Shown here: piece after piece, positions 37,967 to 50,083 of the stretch
Layout of the letters: each line of letters opens with the position of its first letter
Numbering within the stretch: the stretch's first letter is position 1
NCBI RefSeq assembly: GCF_047496725.1
Contig: NC_132984.1
Span: forward strand, 320,501-384,500
Direction: 5' to 3'
DNA: 64,000 nt
Origin: Anoplolepis gracilipes
Taxonomy: Eukaryota; Arthropoda; Insecta; Hymenoptera; Formicidae
Translations under genes and position numbers: made by a program
The notes under the pieces: model-generated
What the model was told of the DNA's origin: nothing
The model's input: the letters and a program-made list of their open reading frames with translations, nothing else
Database searches by the model: none

Positions 37967-38779
37967 ATGTCGCACGCGCGTCTGCGAAACGTCATGATAG
38001 TCGGCGGCTGGCCGACGAAGAGCATGACGACAACGGCAACGACAATAGTGAGACAGGCTGCCGGCGGCAGTGGCGGCGAAGGAGGTGGGGCAGTGCTCAA
38101 TAAAGGAGTAGGGATGACGGATGGCGGACCGGTGTCCTCCGCGTTGCTCCAGCAAACGATCACTCCGTATCGTGGCAAGGCGACAAGCGCAGCCATGAGC
38201 CCGTGTAGCAAGGTCCTCACCGAGGACAACGTCTTCGTGAACCTGCGCAAAATGGAGTATGCGGTACGCGGACCGCTGCTTATAAGGGCGCTGGAACTCG
38301 AGAAGGAACTGCAAAAGGTAAGGTAAGCCGCGAGTCAGAAACTGACAGGAAGCGAACACGAGGGCGAGAGTGATGTTTAATTTTAATCGATCTATATCAA
38401 ATTCTATCGTCCAACACAATCTTAATTGTTTTTCCAATACGGGAGAAAAAATATAAATGCATCGCACATTTTTTCTTATTGTTGGAACGCACAATGACTC
38501 AGTAGTTACGTACAATACAAAGAATATAAACTGAATGAGAGTGTGGATGAGTCGCGGTGGGGAAGGAGAGCGAGAGGATGCGTGCTCGGTGACAGACGCG
38601 AGGTTGCCATGGTGAAACGCCAAGTGTCAAAGGTGGAGGAGGAGCAGAAAGGAAAGGGAAATAATCGCTAATTGGACCTTTCTTTAACTGCGAAATTAAA
38701 TTGAAACCAAACTCAATGATTGACTTGATGTAAAATCCGATGAGTAAAAAGAAAGAGAGAGAGAAATATACACACATAT

Positions 38780-38818
<39 letters not shown>

Positions 38819-41800
38819 CTAACAGTACACATGTTTAAAAGACATTTATAAAAGATCCATAGAATGTTAAAAAACATTTTTTAACATTCTATGGATCTTT
38901 TATAACAGAGTATACATGCCTTTAGTTGAATGATTCATTGAATTTTTACAAATAAAATAGTATGACGGAAAAAATACGTATATTTCAATTCTTTTTCTTG
39001 CGAAAGAGTGAAATCATCTCTCTATCTCTCTCTCTCTCTCTCTTTCTCTCTATGTATATATATGCGAAAAAATACGTATATCTGAATTATTTCTTTACAA
39101 AAGAGAGAAATCATATGATATGATACACAAAATTCTTTACATTGTCGTCTTATCCCCGGATTACCCTTAAATTATACCTCGGATTACTTAAGATTACCTA
39201 ATATTATCTCAAATTAAAAAGAAATTTTGAAAAAAAAATTTTACTTTAAATTATTTTAACGCTAAAGATTATTTAGATTTACCAAAAATAACCTTGGATT
39301 AGCCAAAATTTTGCTGGGATTGCCGCTGAATTATCTAGCCCTTGTACAAAAATTACCTCAGTGACCAACCCCTCGTAGAAAGATTACACGCAAAAATCTG
39401 CATCATTTTAATACTTACAATTTTTGTTTTCGTGTTTTTTCTTTTTCTTTCTTTTTCTCAAACCGATTTAAATCTTTCAATTATGCTTTCAGTTGGATGA
39501 TTCATTGGAGTCTTAAAAATAAAATAGTAAGACGAAAAAATAGGTATACCTGAATTATTTCTTTACGAAAGAGAGAAATCATATGATATGATGCACATAG
39601 GTCTTTACATAGTCTTATCCCAGAGCAGAATGTACGATAACATATCAGTACATATGTACATAAAGTATTATATTGTAAACATGCAATTGCAGTGAATTAA
39701 TTAATTTTTATATGTGCCAGAATGTATAAATTTGAAAGAAATTTAATGAGATTTGCAATCTCATGCTAATTACCTCTCTTACTCTTTTAACCTAATCGAT
39801 AAGACATATATATATAGCGAGTGATCATATCAACGTTTATCGCGTCATTGGGCCCACTCGTTATATCATCAGAAACCGAATGATTAGTAGTAATAAAGTC
39901 ATATAAAAATATAAAAATACTAGTATTAACGTTGTATGAGCCATATCTCGAAGATAATAAAAAAAAAAAAAAAAAAAATATATAGATTGTGTAATATTGC
40001 ATCTAAAAATGACATGGCAAAATTTAATGATAATTTAACACGAATCGAAAGTTATTTCAATAAAAAATTTTTCTTGTGTTCTTATGGAAATAAAACATTG
40101 TTATACGTATAGTAAAAAAATAATGATAAAATTTTAAATTTTTATTTTGTTATTTAGTTCTTTTGTTTCTATTCACATTATTTTTATCATCTTTATTCGG
40201 AGAGTATCAAAAAATATTCATATTTTCATTTCTTTTTACAGGGACTGTGTATAACTAATAAAAACTGATTGTAAGTAATAAAATTCTCGAAAAGTTAAAG
40301 AAGTAATTTAAAAGATAACTAGGATATCTTGTTGGTTTTATCTTTTGTCGTTACGCAAATTGTTTCAGAATAAATATGTTTTTTTGAAAATAATTTTTTT
40401 TCCCCAAAGCTTGTTTCAGATCCCCTGATTTTGAAACGCCAGATGTTTCGAAAAAACATTCATTACATTTTTTAACAATCGGAGCTTGCCATTTATATGT
40501 TAATGGTTAACGGCCAATTTAAGAAAAGAATAGAGACTGTTTTGTTGTATCGCGTATCGGAACAATTATGCGCAATAATAATAACATCAATGAATCGCAG
40601 ACGCGTTGTCATTGGAGGTGAGCATTCTCGTGTTCTGCTCAGCTTCACATATAATTGCGTAACACCCGTAAATGACGCAATTATACAATAATGAAACTTA
40701 GCACGGTTCAGAAGGATAAAAATGTTTCGCAATATCATCCATTTGAAAATTATTCAGCTTAAATAGATTAATCCGAAAATTAAATTTTAAACAATTTAAA
40801 ATATATATATATATATATATACATATATTTTAAAAAAATTTTTTTAAATATATGTATATAATAAAATCTTGTGTGTATATGTTTGTACGTATGCGAAAAA
40901 AAAAACAGGATAGAAGATAAAAGAGAACATTTTAAAAATATTATCAAGTTTTGCGAAAAACAGAGAGATAAGAATTAAAAGAGAAATAAATAAGATTAAA
41001 ATAAAAATAGAATAGAATTATACAGAGAGGCGTACAAGTTATAAAAACATTTTCTACAATGAGAAAGAAAAACTGTATTAATTTAATATCGAAGTTGTAA
41101 TATTTAAAGAGAAAAAAATATATTTTGGAAATGTTAACAGCAGTTAAATTATTTCTTAAAAGATTGATATTTACATTTTCGAAAGAGTACAGAGAGAGTA
41201 TAGAAAACAAAATTCTGGTAATAAATATTATTTGTCATAAATAATATTTATGACAAAGTTATAAAGGTCGTTTGAACTGTTTTTTCTTTCTAAACATTGA
41301 CAGTTTCGTTTAAAAACTCATGTTGACTCATGACGTGTCTCGTTGTTTGTGTTTATCTCAAATTTAATAACCGTTGATTTTAACTAAGTGACATATTTAA
41401 TTGTTCCATAATTAAGTTCTACTTTTAAACCTACATGTCCCATTGGATTCTTTCTTCTCTTTCTTAATTTACGTTTACACTTGAAAAGGACCACAACCAT
41501 GGTCGAAACGTCGTGTGAATAAATTGAATGATTTTGGCTAGTCAGGTCGTTTTAATTAACCCGTTGTTTAAAATTTAATAGATTTTTGAATTAGCGATTG
41601 AATAGTATCACATACAAATCTGATTTTTTATTCAATTTTAATCGAATCTTGTTTCAATGGAACTTTAATTTAAAGTGTGTTTAATTAGCAAAATATAAAT
41701 TTGCAATTAAATATTTGATATCGCATATTTTCTAATCGTTGATTGTTTTTTCAAAATTTGGTAAAAAAGAAAAAAAAAAATTTTAGGTAACTAGAGTAGG

Positions 41801-44101
41801 TAACTAGACTTATGCTTCTTAAAGATATTTGACATTTATCTATACATTCTTAAAAAAAAAAACTTAAAATATAAAATTGCAATTAAATATCTAATATCGT
41901 ATTTTCTTTTCACAGGGGGCCAAGAAACCTTTCAATGAAGTGATCAAAGCTAATGTGGGCGATGCTCACGCGATGGGGCAACAACCCATCACATTTCTGC
42001 GACAAGTGTTGACCTTGACAGTCTCGCCGAAACTGTTGGACGATCCGTGCTATCCAGAGGACGTGAAGGAACGTGCCCGGACAGTCCTCAGTGGTTGCAA
42101 GGGCGGTAGCGTGGGCTCGTACTCGGAATCAGCCGGCATCGAGGTGATTCGTAAGCACATCGCGAGTTATATTCAAGATCGCGACGGCGGTATTCCTTGT
42201 GACTACAACAACATCATCCTATCGAACGGTGCTTCTGACGGCATAAAGGTGCGGAATTGTAGTCTTATTCTTTAAATGTAGCTTTTTTTCTATTTTTAAT
42301 CTAGTTTTTTGTGCCTGAAATAAAAAATTAATGATAAAAAGTGTTATATGTATATGTGCGTTAAAAAAGTAGAATTATAAAAATTATATTACTCAAGTAA
42401 ATATACATATATGTTTATACATTAAAGAATTAAAATATTAAAATTTTTATGTTTTTTTTTTAAATAAGTTGATTATAATTTAGATAATAGTGGATTTTTG
42501 GTTTTTTGTTGATAATATTTTAGTTACCATAGTTTATTTTTGTTTTGTTTTTGTTCAGTTTATCATTCTATTGTATTGTGGATGATTTTAATTGCGATTA
42601 ATTGTGAGTGTGTAAACCAGAAGTTCATCCTAAGCCAAAAGGCAAGGATTAAATTAAAAATAAAACAAAAAAAAAAAAAAATAAGTTGATTATATTAGAA
42701 AGAAAGTTACCAATACTACATCTTGTTTTCTTATCTTTTGTATCTAATTTCCGATTTTATTTTCCAGTTCTTTCTGAAATTGTTCAACCAAGTAATCGAC
42801 AATAAACCGTCCGGCGTGCTGATTCCGATTCCGCAATATCCTCTGTACTCGGCAACTTTGGCGGAATTTGGTCTCGCGCAGATTGGATACTACCTGGACG
42901 AGGACAACAAGTGGTCGCTGGAAATTAATGAATTGGAACGAGCACTAGGGGCGTGCAAAGGCACGTGCAATCCGCGGGTGTTGGTGGTGATCAATCCTGG
43001 TAATCCAACCGGCCAAGTACTGACTCGCGCGAACATCGAAAATGTCATTCGCTTCGCCCACAAGAACCATCTGTTCTTGCTAGCCGATGAAGTCTATCAG
43101 GACAATATATATGATAAGGACAGCGCGTTTCATTCTTTCAAGAAAGTCATGACAGAGATGGGCGAACCGTATTCGAAAATGGAGCTCGCGTCGTTTATGT
43201 CCATCTCAAAAGGTGCGTAAAAAAAGAAGAATAAAATCGGAAATTGTTAGAAATTGTTATATTAATTAAAAAACATTGAACCTGATAATTTAAGGAACAC
43301 ACATATCTTCTTAAGCTGCATTTATATTGTTTGTTAATGTTATCGCCAAGGTTTGCAATAAGCAAGTAAATTGATAAAAAAAACTATTGAACCTCTAAAT
43401 CAGATTCACAAATATTTCTCGGGAATTTTCAGAGCAAAATTATATTTTCTTTTTTTGCAGGATATATGGGTGAGTGCGGGATCCGTGGTGGTTATGCCGA
43501 GATCATCAATTTGGATTCAGAGGTGATGAAGGTGTTGCTGAAATCGATCTCCGCGATGCTGTGCCCGACCGTGCTCGGCCAGGTCGTGATGGATGTTGTA
43601 GTCAACCCACCAAAACCGAACGAGCCATCGTACAAGAACTTTCAAAAAGAGAAGAAGGAGACACTGCGGTCTTTGGCGGAGAGATCGCAGCTCGTCGTTG
43701 ATACGCTCAACAGTATTCCAGGGTTTAAGGTGATTTTGATCTTTTTGCGTAGTAGACGATAAAGAAAGCTGCTCTCGATTGCGCTTAAAATTGTACATTC
43801 GTCTTTTTCGTTCTCTTTTTAGGCGAATCCAGCGATGGGCGCAATGTACGTGTTTCCGCGCTTCGAACTGCCGCCAAAGGCGATTGAGGCGGCACGAGCG
43901 AAAGGTCAGGAACCGGACGCCTTCTACGCGTTCAAGCTGCTAGAGACTACTGGAATCTGTGTGATTCCGGGCTCAGGTTTCGGCCAAAAAACCGGCACGT
44001 ATCATTTCCGGACTACAATACTGCCGCAGAAAGACAAGATAAAAATGATGCTTGAAGCGTTGAAGCAATTTCATATCAACTTTCTGAAGGAATACAGCTA
44101 A
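37967..44101 (+). CDS. GPT: Alanine aminotransferase (PLP-dependent, class I)
   Basis: Five exons: 37967-38317, 41916-42248, 42768-43212, 43461-43729 and 43823-44101, about 558 residues, with phases consistent. The enzyme interconverts alanine plus 2-oxoglutarate with pyruvate plus glutamate. Family landmarks: VFVNLRKMEYAVRGPLLIRA at the start of the conserved region, NVGDAHAMGQ, SYSESAGIEVIRKHIASYI, INPGNPTG, LADEVYQDNIY, and SISKGYMGECGIRGGYAE, in which Lys376 is the PLP-binding lysine and is split from GYMGE by intron 3. The first roughly 90 residues are rich in Arg, Ser, Thr and Gly with few acidic residues, compatible with a mitochondrial presequence; initiation at the internal MSPCSKVL could give a cytosolic form (inference). 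A second donor 6 nt downstream (38324) would add two residues. Intron 1 is 3.6 kb and repeat-rich. The last coding base is 831 bp from the convergent decarboxylase stop. Confidence 0.93.
38788..38816. repeat. (AT)n microsatellite in ALT intron 1
   Basis: Uninterrupted AT tract preceded by ACACACAT-type sequence, 30 bp upstream of the perfect palindrome. Confidence 0.85.
38847..38904. repeat. Perfect palindrome with 28-bp arms and 2-nt spacer
   Basis: The left arm at 38847-38874 begins TATAAAAGATCCATAG. The right arm at 38877-38904 is its exact reverse complement. The spacer is CA. It lies in ALT intron 1, and the transcript would form a long perfect hairpin. Confidence 0.95.
38921..39622. 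repeat. Dispersed direct duplication in ALT intron 1
   Basis: A unit running from TTGAATGATTCATTG to TTTACATTGTCGTCTTATCC at 38921-39156 recurs at 39488-39622 (TTGGATGATTCATTG ... CATAGTCTTATCC). The internal phrase AAAAAATACGTATA plus GAGAGAAATCAT is present three times (about 38968, 39064 and 39533). Between copies lies AT-rich filler with several variants of GGATTACC. Confidence 0.7.
41231..41257. repeat. Short perfect inverted repeat
   Basis: TTTGTCATAAAT and its exact complement flank a 3-nt AAT spacer. It lies in ALT intron 1. Confidence 0.85.
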
Positions 44102-44764
44102 ATCCTTATATAATCTTCTAGTGAAAAAAGTCACAATTACAAAAGAAATGGATTAACGAGGAATAATCATCTAGAGGCTCGTGCATATCTGCATGAAGAC
44201 TTAATTTACAGTTAAGTTAAAACGTCGCGAATGTAAAATATTTTTGTTACAATTAATAATTGTATTAGTAGCTCATTATTATGAGTTACTATATACAGAG
44301 TTGTTATTAAATTGTATAGAATGTGATAAAAATCAAAATTTGTTGAATGTAAATCTTATCTATAAAGTCTTACAAATATTTGTAAATACATATGTCGTAC
44401 TTATAATCATATCACATGTATGCAATAGAAAAGGAAAAAAATTGAATGTTACATATATTACATCAGACTCTTCTAGATTCTATTCTCTTCCATTTTTATT
44501 GAGCTAGTTTTTTTTAGAATAAACCAAATTTTTTTCTTTTATGTTGTTTTCTTGTTTGATTGCGTATTAAAGGAATGATGATATAAAGTACATATTTTTT
44601 GTCATTTTTTTGTTTTATCATTTTAAATTCTCTGATTGCGGGTAAGTATACATTTTTAATTTACGAATGCGTAGAATATAAATAGAGAAAGAAAAAAAAA
44701 TAGAGAAATTCTGGTAAAAAAAAAAAAATACAGTAATCTAAAAACTCGAGGGAAAAAAAACATT

Positions 44765-44801
<37 letters not shown>

Positions 44802-44932
44802 TCATCATTTTTTCAAGTATCACACGTTAATGATTTACCACAAATGCAATTTCTTACACTATTTCTTACACTAATGAAAATACACAAATTATATATTTTA
44901 TCACTATTTACAGTATCTGCAATTTAAATCGA
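44102..44932. terminator. Convergent 3' ends of the ALT and decarboxylase genes
   Basis: AATAAA at 44518-44523 on the + strand is the likely ALT polyadenylation signal, giving a 3' UTR of about 420-440 nt. An (AT)n tract lies at 44767-44799. The minus-strand 3' UTR of the decarboxylase must end in the AT-rich remainder. No other gene is visible. Confidence 0.5.
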
Positions 44933-46209
44933 TTAAAGATCTACAGCAAGCCTTTCTATCTCCTCGACGAAGAACTTTATATCAGCCTCCGTCAATCCCG
45001 AGTTTTGCAACACTAGTCTAAAGAAATTGGGCATGTCTCTCAGCGTCTGATACGTTATCAGCATCGTTCCTGCTCGCACCATGCGTTCCTTGATCATCGG
45101 TGCGATCTACATGGAATTCCATTTGAAATCAAATGTATGGAGAATAAGAAGAAATACATACATGTATTGTTAAATTCGAATAACAATAAATACGCGAAAT
45201 GAAAATAATAAGTACTTCACACACCTTATGCAGCACTCGATTGAGTTCATTGCCGGTCAAGTGTCTCCTCGACGGCGGGACGTAGCGGAAGCAGACGTTG
45301 GTGCACTCCGGCTCGGCGAGCAAGCGCCAGCCGTCGCGCGTCCTGATGAGATCGGCGAAATGACGCGACAGCGCGAACACGCGGTCGACATGGGCCTCGA
45401 GGCCGCGCGTGCCCTTTGCCTTCCACATGTACCAGAACTTGACGACGTCGGCGCGACGGCCGCACTGCACGTGCCGGTCGCCGCAATCGAACGTCGCGTC
45501 GTAGAATTTGTCGTTCTGAAAGAGGTAGCTCGCGCCACATCCATGCGCCGCTTGTAATAAACCTGGAAACGTATATACAATTAGAATTTCCATGATAAAA
45601 ATTATTATTTCTTGATTTTTTAATTTAAAAAAATATTATCTCGTGACCTTTATTAAAATGTGCGTATATTTTATTTGGTTGATTAAAATTATGTTTTTTT
45701 TTTTTTTAATATATCTTATTAATTTATTATTTTTCTTTATTTCAGATTTTTTTATTATTATAATATTTATTTATTATTTCTTTTTACTTCAAATTAATAT
45801 ATTATATGTATCCCAGGTAGCAAGCAAAATATGATCAGATCGAACCAGATATGACGTGCGTATCTTTCTTCAATTAGAGGTATAAGAAAATAGTCACGTT
45901 ACAATTAAATAAGAATTTAAATATTTTAGTGATTCAAGTTGAAAAAAATAAAATTGCAATGTTGAATAAAATTATTCAAATTTATATCAATCATAATATT
46001 TTGATCGTGCAAATAAAAACATTACTACAAGACTATATCGATTAATATGTAAATTAAAATATTAAAAGAAAATAATTTTTCTATTGAATAAAAAATAAAA
46101 AATTAGTATAATATATAATATAATAGATTAATTTAAACATATATATAATAGAAATACTATTTGTTTAATAAAAAAATATATTATTTTTATTAAATAAATA
46201 AAAGATAAA

Positions 46210-46249
<40 letters not shown>

Positions 46250-49200
46250 TCATGACGGAGCAGTAGAGTGGAACACTGCTGCGGTGCGGCGAGTAGTTTA
46301 TGGGGATTCCAGGTGACGGAGTCGGCAAGCTGGATGCCGTCCAGAAGACGACGGTACGTCCTGGAAAAGAGGGCACCGCCGCCCCATGCGGCGTCCACGT
46401 GAAACCATAGTCCTTGCTTTCCGCAAACCTCGGCGATCTTCTTAAGGGGATCGAAGGCGCCGATCACGGTGGTACCCGCGGTGGCGGATACCATGAGCGG
46501 CACGGCGCCTTCCTCGACGGCTCGAGCGACTTGAGCCTCCAGATCGGCGACCACCATCTTGCCTCGCGAATCGACCTTAACCAGGTAAACATTGTCGTAA
46601 CCGATTCCTAGGAAGGCAGCGAGCTTCTTCACGGAATAGTGCGCGTCCTCCGACGTGAACACCACCAGCCGCGGCATCTGCGATAATCCGGATTGCTTCA
46701 GGTTCGGATATCTATAGTTAATGACAAACATTTTCTTTACTTATTCAAGTGTATACATATAATATGTGTGTGTTTAATAATGATTATGATATTGACAAAA
46801 TATGAAATGAATATAAATTATAATAATCCTGTAGGTATATAGCAAACACATGTGTCATTTTGACGTCGCGTGACCAAATAATATCTAATTTAAAACGACT
46901 TAATAAAATGTTGTAAAAAAACGTCATAATATCGTGATTTTTAAGTCGTCATCGGTCTGTGATTATATTAGCTCGTCATTTTTACGTCATTACGTCACGT
47001 CATATCTGGTTCTGATCTGATCATATTTTGCTTGCTACCTGGGATACATATAATATATTAATTTGAAGTAAAGAGAAATAATAAATAAATAATATATATT
47101 AAAAAAAAAAAAAAAAAAAAAACAATTTTAATCAACCAAATAAAATAAATACCGATACATAATAATTTATCTTGAGAAATAATTGGGGGAGAGTGAGAGA
47201 GAAAGAATGAATAATCACCTATGATGACGCGCTAGGTTGATGGCGTATCCGTTCGCAATCGAACCCCCAGGACAAAAGAGTCCCTCGCCGCTCTGCCAGC
47301 CGATGATGGAGCGCATCTCTCGCAGCACGTCCTCCTCCATCAGGGAGAACACCGGGGACACCTCGTAAGTATAGACGGACGGATTGAGCGCGTCGGTGAG
47401 CCATTGACCCAGCAATCCGTACGGATCCAGACCGGAGAACAGCTGATTCACAAAGTGCGGATGGCCCGTCTTCACGCTGTACTTGATGATATCGCGCGTT
47501 AACGTCAGCAGCTCTTCGTGGCCAACACCCTCGGCCGGCAGCGAAAGATCCACCACGGATCGCAAATTTTTAGGATCAACCCACTCGACTACGCGATCCT
47601 CCCCGGAGGTAGACTGCAAGTTGTGATAACGCGCGTAGACAAAAATTGAAAAACCGAACAATATTGCCCATATATATATATATATATATATATATTTATT
47701 AAATTGTTTAATATATTTTAAACCGTTAAATAATTATTCTTCAAAATAGAGTCTTGTAGAGACAATTTTCTAATGCTAACAACTTTCAACGATTTAAAAC
47801 TTATTGAAATTTCAGAAATAAACAATCAAGTAATTTTTTAATTTTTTTGAAAAATTGATTTCACCAGTCAAGAGTATATATTATAATTTTAATGTTTGTT
47901 TGAGAATTAAAATTCTGTGATTAAAGCTCTCTCTCTCTCTCTAATTTTCTAATTGTTTAAAAAACCTAAAGTTATAAAAAAATAAAAAAATCATAGCAGA
48001 TGACTAAGAATTCTCTATCGAGAATCTAGGAAGCATGAAAAATACGTTGCATTGAGCATTTTGTTTTTTTTCTCCCTATGTCAAGCCTGATGGAGCATGT
48101 AATTTGTAATTTATGCAATTTGCGTTTAATTTCTATTTAATAGCGCATAATAATGAGCACAATAGGTAACGCTTTAATTGCCGCTTTGTGTCATTCGCAA
48201 TTATACCACCATAATTATTATTATTATTACTAGCGCTATTTACATCGCCAGGAGCGATATAAATTCCATGCGACGTTCAACCGCATTCGTGATAAATATA
48301 TACTACATTACATGAGGATAAAAACGCAACCATCGCGCTATCATCATATGTCACGTGCGCGATATCTTCGACATCCATCGATCCAAAATGTAATAATTTT
48401 TCGAGTTTTTTGAAAGAATCAGTTTTCCATTTGAAATAATTTTTAGTTATTAGAAAGTCAAGCTTAAGGATTTAGCTATTTGCTTGTACAATCTCCTGCT
48501 GTTGGTTACCGTAATAAATCAATATTCAATGTCAAAATTAAGTACCTTGAAATCAATATCAATTATCAAAAATAAGGATTTAGCTATTTAGTTAACGACA
48601 TGGGCAAATTCGTACCAGGTGTTACCGAGTAATCTATTTTATCAGTGACTCATTCTTCTTTTGTGACATCGCAAAATCAATGTGATTTCGTGATATCGCT
48701 TCTAGTATCATCATCATCATAATAATAATAGCACGAGATAATGTAAATCCATGATTTTTGCAAATATCCACATATGTAAATTATTAGATATTAGAAAGAG
48801 GATGAGACAATGCTTTATCGTGGGATGTAATGGCAATATGTATAAGAAGCAGACTGTATAAGTAATGAATATCATGTAAAAACTATAGTAGCGTCGAAAG
48901 TGAATGAAAAAATAATTGATGATGAATTGAAGAAACAGTAAAAAGGCGTAGGATAGAAGGGTTTACAAAAGTAAGTAAATAATTAAGCGGTAAACGTTCG
49001 AATTCCGTCCCGGCAGCTAGAACAGAAAGAATGTTTCATGTCACAAACGACGGAATCAATAAAGAAGGTGCTGCAATCGATAAAAAAAAGATCTGTATCG
49101 CGGTACAGTAGGCTGAAATATATAGCGAATGTAGTTGTAATAATGTAGGGTAGAAATTATACTACAGGAAACTATATGAAATTATAGACTACCAGAGAGA

Positions 49201-49828
49201 GGGAGAGACACAGCATACTGATAGAGACAGATAGAGAAAAAAAATGTCCTTAAGTATTAACAAGTATGAGAAATAATATAGAAATAATTGTCGAGTCCAA
49301 GGTGTCTTTAGCAGTTGTGTAATAAGCACGCTATCGCTTATTTCACAATTAGCCTAAGTGTTTTCTTCCGTGACTACGTGCATATATTATTGTCTAATTA
49401 AAACATTTGTGCGTATCCATGTGCGTGAACGTTCTGAACATTCTTGCACATTCTCGTGCAAGACGTCGAAATTACACAATTCTCGTAGGAGAATCAATTT
49501 CTCGTTAAGAAATAAATAAATAAATAAATAAATAAAGAAAGAAAGAGTATAAATTCACCTGGAACACCGCACGTTGCAGTACCAGCTCGAAAAAGTCCCT
49601 GAAGAGCTTCTCGTGAATGTTCCGACACGGTATACTCCGGAAATCGCCCTTCTCCACTCCCTTCCCTTCCTCCGTCGATGCGGTGAAATTGGGTGGAAGA
49701 ACCGGGATCGTGGAGGATGAATCCTTCATCCCGGGCATCACCTTGGGCTGAGTCCTTTCGGGCTTGATCCGCGCCAACGACGGCGACGCCGCAAAGTCGT
49801 TGGCGGAGGTGTCCTCGTTGGCAGGCAT
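44933..49828 (-). CDS. b: Black-like PLP decarboxylase (aspartate 1-decarboxylase / cysteine sulfinic acid decarboxylase family)
   Basis: Five coding exons on the minus strand: 49828-49559, 47613-47219, 46711-46248, 45562-45225 and 45106-44933, about 546 residues, phases consistent. Group II decarboxylase landmarks: GHPHFVNQLFSGLDPYGLLG, FCPGGSIANGYAINLARHH, EDAHYS (His246 stacks on PLP in this family), HVDAAWGG (Asp328) and NPHKLL with PLP-lysine Lys360, then CGRRADVVKFWYMWKAKG. Insect members of this clade (Drosophila black) convert aspartate to beta-alanine for N-beta-alanyldopamine in cuticle tanning; cysteine sulfinate is a related substrate. Residues alone do not let me choose between these. 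Start: ATG 49828 opens MPANEDTSA. The frame stays open upstream to about 50110 without another ATG. The intron after exon 46248-46711 begins GTCTCTCTC, a weak donor that passes straight into a microsatellite. Confidence 0.88.
45663..45858. repeat. Left arm of a long inverted repeat flanking one decarboxylase exon
   Basis: The arm runs from TTTGGTTGATTAAAATT through a poly-T run to CCCAGGTAGCAAGCAAAATA (45812 on) and ACCAGATATGACGTG. The same sequence occurs in reverse complement at 46996-47152. The left arm carries about 60 extra bases in its AT-rich middle. Confidence 0.85.
46214..46246. repeat. (GA)n microsatellite abutting a splice donor
   Basis: On the minus (coding) strand this is a (CT)n tract that begins at the first bases of the intron following decarboxylase exon 46248-46711. 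Confidence 0.9.
46996..47152. repeat. Right arm of the inverted repeat flanking one decarboxylase exon
   Basis: Reverse complement of 45663-45858, including GCTTGCTACCTGGGATACAT (47031-47050), a 22-nt poly-A run and AATTTTAATCAACCAAAT. Inward of it (about 46855-46995) lies GTCATTTTGACGTCG-type sequence shared with 56640-56790. Confidence 0.85.
49509..49536. repeat. (AAAT)n tetranucleotide repeat
   Basis: Seven copies of AAAT/AATA, followed by GAAA repeats, in the first intron of the decarboxylase gene. The rest of that intron (47614-49558) is AT-rich and shows no further feature. Confidence 0.85.
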
Positions 49829-50083
49829 GACTCGGCTAGGCTCGCACGGATCGCGGTCTGGGTCTCTGACAACCACGGCGGTTTCCTTTATACCTTTTAT
49901 AACGCCAGCCGCGGCAATCAAGGACGTCTCCCTCCAATGCCCCGGCTCTTTTTCGCGAAGCGTTTCCTTGCGTTTGCTATCGCGCGGACGGGCACATCCC
50001 CGGCCAAATCTGTAGAATCGGGATTCTGGAGGAGAACAGCCGTAAGATATCACCGACCAACCTTGTCGGGCCCCAATTCGCAC

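Noticed and set aside
45228..45580. Several overlapping frames on both strands of about 100 codons
   Set aside because: They shadow the GC-rich decarboxylase exon 45225-45562; only the frame with CGRRADVVKFWYMWKAKG matches the family.
48990..49013. GTTCGAATTCC, resembling a tRNA B box
   Set aside because: No matching A box, anticodon arm or acceptor stem can be folded upstream, so it is not called a tRNA.
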